Made by a program: the position numbers and the translations under genes
In this document: positions 1 through 9,077 of the stretch, piece by piece
Numbering within the stretch: the stretch's first letter is position 1
How the letters are laid out: each line of letters opens with the position of its first letter
Assembly (NCBI GenBank): GCA_016508695.1
Contig: VNKQ01000019.1
Location: 310,001 to 374,000, forward strand
Reading direction: 5' to 3'
Length of the DNA stretch: 64,000 nucleotides
Origin: Hyphodiscus hymeniophilus
Lineage: Eukaryota; Ascomycota; Leotiomycetes; Helotiales; Hyphodiscaceae
Notes under the pieces: model-generated
What the model was told of the DNA's origin: nothing
Database searches by the model: none
Seen by the model: only the letters and a program-made list of their open reading frames with translations

Positions 1-1916
1 TCGGTACTTGCCTTTGCAAGTGTCCAAAACCAGCATTGTTGTGGTGACAGTGCTTCGTTTGGGAGTTGTTGACACCTGCGAACATTGAATTGAATCCAGA
101 GCCGCCAATTCCGTTTGTGCCTGTCGCATTCTGGAGATGCTTCGTGTGAGAAGTATTCATACCCGCGAAACCCCCACTAGAACCAGAGCCACCAACCCCA
201 TAAGAACCACCGGCACCATTTTGCAAACATTGACGTGGTGGTGATCTCGCCGACTTGCTGGTTGGATCGCTATGAATGCTTCCTAGAGGGAGAGCATACA
301 GATTCCAATTTGCCTCTGCCTGGTTGCAACTATGTCGAGTCGTGTAGCTGCTAAGCAGATCCACTGGGGAATTGTTCGCATCGATATCAAAATCAAGTTC
401 AACATCATCCGACATTAAAGCATCCGGCGCCAGCTGCCAATCGTCAGCAGCACCATCCATCTGCGATGAATCGTTGCTGGGAGCATCGGTTTCTTTATTT
501 CTCCATTTCGACGCCCACTCCTTCTCAATCTTCGGCTTCAAGGTTTGCCAGCCTCGTTCTGTACCGCCATCTCTGAAAACACGGGTCGCAGCCTTGAACG
601 CAGGTGAGTTTTTGATAAAATCTTCTTCGATATGCGGTAGGTCTTCTTTAGCTCTTCTGGTGAAGAGTTCCTTGCGTGCATTCCTATTCTTATCGTACGG
701 CGTCCGATGATTCTCTCGCCTATGTCTTACGCCAGCTTCTATTCTTCGCACAAGGGCCATGTGTTCATCGATCTTAGCCTTTTCAGCGGAGAGCCAGTTT
801 GTGCGCTTTTCTTCCAGCTTAGACATTTCTTCTTGGTAGCTAGCAAGAGAGGCTGCATTCTCTTCAGCGGTCCTATTCGTGTCTGGGCGGTAGGGTTCTG
901 GGGTAAGAGCTTCGTATCTTTCGATGATCTTCTCGACTTCTGACTTAAGGTAATACTTGTAAAGTCTAGGAGCGCCTCGAGGTCGGTTGTCGTCGACGTC
1001 AACGTAGTCATGAGGCTTCATGAACGAGTCATGCATGCCCACGGGAATACACTCGAGTAATTTCATGAAAGTATTCCGGTTGCCCATTCGGTCAGCACGA
1101 TTCTTGATCAGCCGATCCTCTCTCTCAATCTTGCTCCTCCAGCAATTCACACACCATCGCTTTGCCCACGACCAATGCGTTCTTGAGGCACCTTTGTCGG
1201 GGCAGCCAGGTTCGAGACAACCCTTAGTACCCAACAAGTTGCTGTACTGCCTCTCTGTCAGGCCTAGTGGTGGCGGTGGCATATCGTTACCATAGTTTTC
1301 CTTGCGACAGTTGACATAGATTGAAGTGAAATCGTCAACCATGGATCGAAATTCCTTACAGATTAGGCGTGCTTTGCCCAAGAACTGGGGTGGAGTAAAT
1401 TCTAGAATCCGCATCCAGACAGCGTGATCCAGTTGGTATTTTGCCTAGAAAGCCGTTAGTACCCTCCAAAACAATGTGCTCGAACCTGGACATCATGAAG
1501 AGACTCTGTGAGAGACTTCCTCGGGTACGTACAAGTTCCTTCTTCGGCGCCTTGGGCTTTGGAGGTCGCTTTGCCTTGGCAGGTTTGTCTAGTCTCGGCT
1601 TCTTGGTAGGCTCTTGCTGAGCGTCGCTTTTCCGCTTCCGGTTCTTCGTCTGTGGTTCTTCGAAGGTGAGGACTTGCTTTAATGTGTCGGGCATAGTAGG
1701 AGTGAAGTTCTGAATCGTTCGGGAAACATGGAAAGAGCGCATGAGTGTTTGCTGCGAGCCCGGGAAGGATCTGGGTTTCTTGTCCTCCTCCATCTTGTGT
1801 GCCATAAGAAGTCTGACTAGATTCCTCGCTGTGAGTAGACCTTCCGGATGCTTAAACATGCTCTCGAAACCCAGAGATGTGTGTGCCGCGTTTTGGAAGG
1901 GAGAGTCGTGTTCCAT
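1..1916 (-). CDS. F-box domain protein, 3' end cut by window edge
   Basis: Likely substrate-recognition subunit of an SCF ubiquitin ligase (inferred from the fold). The protein starts at 1916 (MEHDSPF). Exon 1 is 1916..1533, the intron 1532..1445 has a GTACGT donor and CTAG acceptor, and exon 2 runs from 1444 off the left edge without a stop, giving at least 609 residues. Residues 60-128 are Lys/Pro-rich and look like a nuclear-localisation or disordered tail. The F-box begins right after the splice junction (YQLDHAVWMRILEFTPPQF, then ARLICKEFRSMVDDF, about residues 130-170). A Cys-containing segment follows (NCRKENYG, GCLEPGCPDKG, WCVNCWRSK), as in many fungal F-box proteins, then charged helices (KYYLKSEVEKIIERYEALTP). 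The last 100 visible residues are Gly/Ser/Asn-rich. The target is unknown. The F-box call is good; the C-terminal part is unassigned. Confidence 0.72.
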
Positions 1917-4027
1917 GACTTGATGCGAGGGGATAGAGGGTCGTGTGGCTTGCCGTCAAGCACCCCCGCCAGACGTCTTGTGGCCAGTATTATGAGACCT
2001 CACATTCACTAAGGATTGGTTCTCGTTGTATGAATCGACAAATTTAATCTCTATTGAGAGAGAGTCGTGGTAGTATGGGAGGAGGAGTGATGTGCGGGCT
2101 CGCCGTGCGAGCACCCCGCTAGAAATTCGGCGTCGGGCGTCTGAGGTCTATCGTGTTGTGGGACGGTTCTCTGAGAGTGGCCTCCGCGAGTGAGAGTGAG
2201 AGCGAGAGTAAGAGCGAGTATGGAATCGATCGAGGGCGTATCGCAAGCAGTCAGAGTATCGGGCAGACTGTTTTCGGTATTCGGTCGGCTTATCGTGTCG
2301 TGGTGGTTAGGTGACCAGGCTGTCTGAGTATGAAGCGAAAGGTCAGTTGCGAAAGGCAGAAGTTCAAGATTCTAGATCTTTGGCGGCTAAGGCGGCAAGG
2401 ATATGGTGGCCGATTCGGTTAGCGCCATGGGAATCTGCCCGGGCAAGCGAATGAAGGAACAACTAGTAGACTCAGGTATTGTATTCAATTTTCAATGTCT
2501 ACTCTGTACATCCGATTGTGTGTCTACTGCTTGTTGTTTAATATTCACAATTGTCCCCATTAGAATTGAGGAAGGCACTGATCAGCATCTCTTGCCTGCC
2601 GTTCGGCGAGCTTTTGATAGGACTCCTCATCGATTCCACGATTACAATTATTCGTCAATTAAATCGTGTAATCATTGCGAATATAAAGGTCTCTCGGCTC
2701 TTCCACTCTACGGACCTTTGTTCATCTCTTCGTCCCTCCCTCGGTCTACAATCTCGATCGCCCAAACGATCAAATCACACTGCCATTTTTCTTCTCTCGG
2801 ATAAGCTCCAGAAGACAGCCAATGCCATCTCTCCCTCGAATCCGTTGAATTTGTCAAGGGATTCGAAAGTCAACGTTATCGTTTTTGTCTTGAGAAGGAG
2901 ACCCCATTCTCCCAGTGAGTGTTGAGCTCAATGAATTTACAATCAAGTGTTCTAGAGCTTCTCACCAATAGTGAGCTGTCTTGCCGCTGGACATGGCAAC
3001 AAATTTTATCCTCAGCCAGATCGATGACAGAGCAATTGCTTATCGAAGTTCTTGAGACGGAATGGAAGGCTGTGGTCTATCTTCATTGATCCCACATCAA
3101 GAGAAGTCTTGGGTACTCCGGTAAGTTTGATAGGAATGTTCCCAGCAAAAAGGATTATGGCATTTGGTTGAATGGACTTTCAATATCGGTGGATAGCGCA
3201 TCCGGTATAGGAGTGTCGGAAGTCGGAAGAAATTTCGAATGATACGTCCCCCTTGGTAAGTGTCAGCATCCGTCGTAGTGAAGATGTTAGGTCGACGGAG
3301 TTCTCTTCATAGCTTTCCAATGGCTGGCTCAGGTCTTCAAAGGTCGAGAGAAGGAGGTGACATTCAAGAAAACTGGCGTAGCCAGCATCCAAAAGGGGAT
3401 TGTTCAAGTAACAAGAAGACATCCCGTCCGTCGTGGAGAGAGTACGAGATATAAGATCGGAACATTAGTTCAAGTTCTCAACTCACAACGACATATTAAT
3501 TTGGGTAACCAGCAAAACGGAGTATATACCTCGTCAAGCAATCCATCTGTCATTATAGTATGATATTGTATGAAAGCTGTTCGAAATGCAACAAGATCAG
3601 GCCATATCTATCTCGGCTGCAATAGGGGGGAGGGTGTTTTTTTTTTTTTGCCTGGATGTCACAACTCATCAAGATCCTCGCTCGCTGATTGATACCGATA
3701 AGAAAGGCTTCGCATCGGACTGCCTATTTGGTAGGATAAGTGATTGGTCTTCACCAGGGTGGGGGAATGCAAGCCGCACGTATTGCACGTGAGAGCGATT
3801 GAAAGTGGATTTTAAATGAGAGATATCTTATCGCCGGCGTACAAAGGTGGAGGAGTAGTGTATGGGCGGTAAGCACCTTTAGTGACGCTCCTTCTCCATT
3901 CTTGTCACTGTGTCCTTCATCAGTGTGCACGCTCAAGGTACAAATATCAACTGCAGCAGAGAGCTTGGGCTCTGTTGGCCGTTGGTAAAAGGGCTCGAAG
4001 AGAGATTGTGAATTAAACGATTCAAGC
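1917..4027. other. Intergenic region, no recognisable gene
   Basis: Divergent spacer between the F-box gene (minus) and the P450 gene (plus). It holds two small hairpins (1948-1961 and 2098-2112), a purine-rich GAGAGTGAGA-type stretch near 2190-2220 and a T-run near 3640-3652. Open frames here (for example 2403-2804) overlap in several phases and show no domain or splice logic. Confidence 0.6.
1948..2112. repeat. Two covarying hairpins in the F-box gene upstream region
   Basis: The hairpin GCTTG-CCGT-CAAGC at 1948-1961 and the hairpin GCTCG-CCGTG-CGAGC at 2098-2112 are both preceded by GTG and followed by ACCCC. The two stems differ by one base pair changed on both sides (T-A to C-G), so pairing is kept. 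They lie 32-196 bp upstream of the F-box start codon, in its promoter or 5' leader. Confidence 0.45.
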
Positions 4028-5814
4028 ATGGCCGTCCTTCCAGTAGAGCCCGTGCTACCATTCGGCATCGACAAAGATCTTGTTGCTGGAGCTGCGTTCG
4101 GATTTCTTCTGGCTTATATCCTCTACCGCGTAAGTCGAATCAATCTCCAACAGACCTTGCGATCGGACGCTCACTCGGGTTAGATTTCTACGTCCACCGA
4201 CATACCGTTCATCAAAGGGATCCCCGAGATACCGGGTGCTCTACCAATTACCGGACATTTGCTCGAACTAGGTGAGGACCATGCAACAGTTTTAGAGGCC
4301 TGGTGGCGTAAATATCGCACTTCCGTCTTTCAGATTCGTCTGGGAAACACACGAGCGGTGGTGGTAAACTCGTTCGACGATGCCAAGCGCATGTTGATTG
4401 GCCATCAATCTGCTGTGATTGATCGGCCCACGCTCTACACATTCCATGGGATCATCAGCAGCACGCAAGGTTTCACAATCGGATCTAGTCCATGGGATGA
4501 GAGCTGCAAGAACAAGCGCAAGGCTTCTGGCCAGGCGTTGGGGAGAGCAAAGATTAGGGATTACTTTGACATGTTTGATCTGGAGTCATATTGCGTTGTG
4601 AGAGATCTTGCCCGGGATTCGAAGAATGGGACGGTTGAGATCAGTGTGCGGCCATACATCCAGAGATATGCCCTCAATACCACGCTCACTTTGTGTTACG
4701 GAATCAGAATGGATAGCGTGTATGATTCGATGCTGCGAGAGATCCTCGAAGTCGGATCCGCGATCTCGTTGCTGAGAAGTGCGAGCGAGAACTACCAGGA
4801 TTATGTCCCAATCTTGAGATACTTGCCGAACAACGAAAAGAACAAGAGGAGCAAGGACTTGAGGAACAGAAGGGACAAATACTTAAATGCCCTCTTAGAT
4901 CAGGTTAGGGAGATGATCAGAAAGGGGACTGACAAGCCTTGCATTTCTGCGGCGATTCTGAAGGATCAAGAAACTAAACTCACTGGTGTGGAAGTCAGTA
5001 GCATTTGTTTATCATTGGTATCCGGAGGATTCGAGACGATTCCTGGAACTTTAACATCCTGCATTGGATCACTTTCTACTCCAGAAGGCCAAATGTTCCA
5101 AGAGAAGGCGTACCAGGATATCAAACGATTGTATCCCGACGTTCGAGATGCCTGGCGAAACAGCTTCCAGGATGAGAAGGTCCCATACGTCAATGCCATC
5201 ATCAAAGAAGCAGCCAGGTACTACACTGTATCCGCAATGTCTCTGCCTAGAAAGACAGTCACCGAGGTGGAATGGGATGGTGCGAAGATCCCTGCCAAGA
5301 CTATGATCCTCATCAATGCGCAAGCTGCCAACCATGGTACCTATACATTTTCCGTTCGAGATTAAAAGAGAAGACTAATTTGTTTGCAGATGTTGATCAC
5401 TTCGGACCGTCCGCCTCAACTTTCAATCCTGAACGTTGGCTCACATCAGACGGCAGCATTGACCCGGCCAGTGAAAAGGCCAGTGCTGGCATCCAGCACT
5501 TCTCTTTCGGGGCCGGATCTCGAGCATGTTCGGGTCAAATCATCGCCTCACGCCTCCTTTACACAGCTCTCGTCCGCATGATCTGCTCATACCGTATCGT
5601 AGCAAGCGAGTCGGAGCCGCCAAACACGGATTATGTCGAGTATAATCAATTCAAAAGTGCGCTTGTAGCGATTCCGAGAGACTTCAAGGTCACACTAATT
5701 CCGAGAGATGAGATGGAGGGCGGAGATGAGGCTGGGACTTTGGCGGAATGCTTGGAGGAAGCCAGAGCTAGGACAGAAGGGTATTATAAGGAGGAGGAAG
5801 GTGTCGAAGTTTGA
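4028..5814 (+). CDS. CYP504-family cytochrome P450 (phenylacetate hydroxylase-like)
   Basis: Haem-thiolate monooxygenase, ER-anchored. Exons are 4028..4129, 4184..5336 and 5390..5814 (559 residues), with GTAAGT/TTAG and GGTACC/GCAG junctions; the second junction joins ANH to DVDHFGPSA in the usual way. A membrane helix lies at residues 15-33. The N-terminal signature IPEIPGALPITGHLLELG, the RPTLYTFHG and TIGSSPWDESCK blocks and SICLSLVSGGFETIPGTL are typical of CYP504, the family whose Aspergillus members hydroxylate phenylacetate or 3-hydroxyphenylacetate on the way to homogentisate. The I-helix acidic residue is E318, the K-helix EAAR is at 376-379, and the haem-ligand Cys is near 465 in FGAGSRACSG. 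The last 35 or so residues form a Glu-rich tail beyond the usual end. No homogentisate-pathway genes lie nearby, so the substrate is an inference from family only. Confidence 0.88.
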
Positions 5815-6514
5815 GGATACAGGGAATAACCGTATCAAGATGATATAATGCTTTGCTCAAAAGAGGCGTCAAAGCGGATTGAACAAAGGGGGACAGTTGG
5901 ACAGCCGTTCCAAGCCCCAAGCTTTGAGCTCACGTACCTATGAATATGTTCTTTTCCTCAAAACACCAATCTTTTGTGTATTTACTCATCTTATCCTGAG
6001 TGGCCCGGTCGGGTCATGTAGATTGGTCATCAACAGAGGTATATTCGAGGCTAGGCAAGGCGTTTGCCATTGGCATCGAGCAGAATCTGCTCAGTGCGCT
6101 TTCTTTAGTGCTCTACACTAAAATAGAGATATGCAACAAAAGTTTGTTCGAGTCTTATTAGTGTGATTGTGTAGTGTTTTGAACAGAATCTCACTAGCTG
6201 TTGTGGCGCACCAGGCGCTGACTCAAACAGGCATGACCGCAAACGATTTGCATGCAGGAAGAAATCATTGTGTTGTGACAACGCATTTTGAACGACTTGT
6301 GCGACGTGTTACTTAGTACATAGATCTGTCATTCTGGGTGAGAGGAAGAAATAGAACAAATGATGCGGAAAGGTACTCATCCCTTGACCCCGCATTTCCT
6401 ATTTTGGAATCGAAGCATGATCAACTGCGAATTCATGGAATCACAGCGCAAACTATTTGCGGGACATCAGTTTTAAAAGAATAAGTGCTATTGACCCTCT
6501 AGCAGTTGGGGTTT
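5815..6514. other. Convergent intergenic region
   Basis: 3' flank shared by the P450 gene (plus) and the CxxC protein gene (minus). I see no coding frame or RNA gene. Confidence 0.5.
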
Positions 6515-8140
6515 TCAGCCAAGTGGCGATTTGGCTCCATGCTCGTTCAACAGGTCGTCATAGAATCCATAGAATTCACTGTTTCGTTGCTGGTCTCGAT
6601 CCGCCAGTGCGGCTGACTCCCATTCCATCCCCAAGCTCTGGAAGTCGTTTATCTCATTACCATCAGACCACTTCTTGGACAGAGTCTTTGTTCGTCCATG
6701 AGTATCCCTCATAGCTGGTTCCTGCCAACTTCTGACTCGCTCATCATCATTTCCCTCGATGATTCCCTCTTCGGAGAATCGACGAACGGAGTTGATGACT
6801 GGTGGATAGTTGTCTGTATCGGCCATTCTCAGCTCAGTCATTACTGAGCCTTGAGACTGCGGATACTGGTTCTTTCCTGTACGTGAATGAGAGAATGACT
6901 TACGCTTTGATGCTAGCTCCTGGATTCTTCTTCCGGTCAAAGTCTTCGTATCCTTAGGCGGAGGTATTGGTTTGATGTCTTCTTCGTTCGAGTCATCAAA
7001 CTCCCATTTCTGAGTCTTTGGCCTGATGAAGTCATTCTCGCAGTGATCGCAAAGCCCTCTGATACCTCCGACGCCAGGCCTTTGGCAAAGCCTGCAAGCG
7101 CCGAGTCGAGGCTGGACCCAAGGATCAGTTCCTTGACAGCCTTCGCAGCTGGGTCTGTGCGAATTCTGCTGCTGCCTTATCTTCAAAGCTTGAACTGGTT
7201 GACTTACTTCAGCCTGGGGCTCTCCGATGCAATAGAAAGATATCATGGAGGCATCAGAGTTGCGTCGGGACTTTCGATCCGAGCGAGTGTGAGAGGGATA
7301 GTTGAGGTAGTCAAATGAAGGCTTGAACTTACCGATGAGCTCCTTCCTCGTTTCATCGAGGACATCGACACTGTGATCGAGAAACGCCCCAAACTTGCTT
7401 GGGTGTGTATCTGTCTTCTTGCTTTGTGTTACCTTAGGAGATACTGGCCTGACCACTGGGACTTGGGGTCGAGGGGGCGAGACTACCCGAAGGTTAGCCT
7501 TGGAATTTCTGGGTGGGGGAACCGCCACCTCCAATTTACCTGCTCGGATTGCATCCCTTACGGTATTGAGTTTTTCAAAAGGGTCTCTATTTTCAGATCC
7601 CTTCTGTACCGTAGACTGTGGATTTCCGAGACATCCTTTCAACGTCTCCAAAAAAACAGGCTTTCTCCGTAGTTGATTGGCAGGCGAAGTCACTAGAGCG
7701 CCGACGACTGGTTTTCTTCTCGGCCGTCGTACTTCAACCTCTTGATGTTCTGGTGTAGATTCTTCCTTTCGCACGTCTCTTCCCAGACGTTGTTCACGCA
7801 TAATATAGGTGGTTATATCAGGCTGAGGCATCGACGGAGTCGTTTCTGCCGCGGGCCACATCGTGGCTGGTCTCTCTTTCTCTACAGCCATTTGATCTTC
7901 TGAATTGTGCAATCGTTGCGAATCCAAGAGTGTCGTTGGCGTTTGTGAACAAGATAATGGGTACCAGGGGCGGCGGGCTCGGTTGTATGTCGTATGCTCG
8001 ATTTTCATGCTGTAATCTTTAGGTCTGGAGATATTCGTTGTCTGAGTATGAGTATGTTTTTCTTGATATTTGCAAATCATAGAACTTTCTTCTGGCAGAA
8101 GCTGGAGTGGGACAACAATGCCTTTATTGAGTTTCTTCAA
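6515..8140 (-). CDS. Unknown protein with three CxxC pairs
   Basis: One intronless frame of 541 codons; I do not recognise a named family. The first Met is at 8140, but the first 44 residues look like leader sequence, and Met45 (at 8008) or Met83 are credible alternatives. Residues 100-260 are basic and Pro-rich (RRPRRKPVVGALVTSP; VVSPPRPQVPVVRPVSP), probably disordered. Around residues 325-365 there are three Cys pairs (CEGC, CRLC, CDHC), spaced like a RING-type or double zinc-ribbon metal site but lacking His. The C-terminus is acidic and ends with NSEFYGFYDDLLNEHG. A zinc-binding regulatory or scaffold protein is possible; no enzymatic motif is visible. It is divergent from the PLC gene at 9078. 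Confidence 0.6.
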   Translation of the reverse strand: MKKLNKGIVVPLQLLPEESSMICKYQEKHTHTQTTNISRPKDYSMKIEHTTYNRARRPWYPLSCSQTPTTLLDSQRLHNSEDQMAVEKERPATMWPAAETTPSMPQPDITTYIMREQRLGRDVRKEESTPEHQEVEVRRPRRKPVVGALVTSPANQLRRKPVFLETLKGCLGNPQSTVQKGSENRDPFEKLNTVRDAIRAGKLEVAVPPPRNSKANLRVVSPPRPQVPVVRPVSPKVTQSKKTDTHPSKFGAFLDHSVDVLDETRKELIGKFKPSFDYLNYPSHTRSDRKSRRNSDASMISFYCIGEPQAEVSQPVQALKIRQQQNSHRPSCEGCQGTDPWVQPRLGACRLCQRPGVGGIRGLCDHCENDFIRPKTQKWEFDDSNEEDIKPIPPPKDTKTLTGRRIQELASKRKSFSHSRTGKNQYPQSQGSVMTELRMADTDNYPPVINSVRRFSEEGIIEGNDDERVRSWQEPAMRDTHGRTKTLSKKWSDGNEINDFQSLGMEWESAALADRDQQRNSEFYGFYDDLLNEHGAKSPLG

Positions 8141-9077
8141 AAGTCTTGTGAATCAATGGGTCCAGTCATCCTCCGACTTTCTTTGTTCGCCTCCAGGGTT
8201 TGGCAGCATGGGACATATTGTCCCTTTGTGATTCTTTGTATCGCTCCTACTGATGTTTATCTTCTAGCCAACGACTAAAGCAAATAGCATTGCGCTTTGT
8301 CAAATCTTGTGACATAGAACAAAGGCACAAGTCACGCAAAACGGCCTTTCGAATGTGCTGCCCATTTGACTAACGTCCATGAGTGACATGACAAACAAGT
8401 GAGGCTGTTGGTATTTCTACCTTCTGTCGTTAAGGAGAGTGATGAGACTGCTACTGTACTTTCCCTATTTGACTTCCATGGAACCGACTGGGGTCAAAGT
8501 CTTACTGGCGCCTTTGGTTGTAATTGACTTCAACAATGAAAAAACATCTGCTTGTAAAACTGTTTCCATAAGTTGTGAGCTTTCGCAATCCGCAATATTA
8601 CCTTCAGGCATATGTGTGAGTTTCCGGTGACCCAGTGCAATATAATATGCCCGATAAATATAGGCACGTGACCTAGCCTCATCCCACTTCAGTTTCAACT
8701 TTTGCTCCACAGCTTTGCCATGCAAGTCGTGAGCTTCAACTCATAAAGCTTGGCACTCTGCCTACACCATACGCTTCTTATCTCAATCTCATTTTCCATC
8801 TTCCAAAGTGGCCCCTCTGCGTCAAACAGTGGAATCTTTTGTTTGCTCGACTTCAAACTTCAAGCCAGTTGCTTTGCTCAATCAAATCTGACATACATTT
8901 TCAATGTTATAACGCTCTCTGTCTAATCGAAGAGCTAGCCACCACCCCTAAACGCCATTCTTTGACTTGTACATATACAGTTCTTACCATTCTTTTGAAT
9001 AATACGTCTTTAGGCTCTAGATCTTGCTATCGTTACACTTGCATCAGTTTCCGTATCTCAATCCGAACAAATCAGCA
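8141..9077. other. Divergent intergenic region
   Basis: Promoter region between the CxxC protein gene (minus) and the PLC gene (plus). Pyrimidine-rich CTTT/CTCA runs from 8760 to 9070 fit a PLC 5' leader. No gene seen. Confidence 0.5.
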
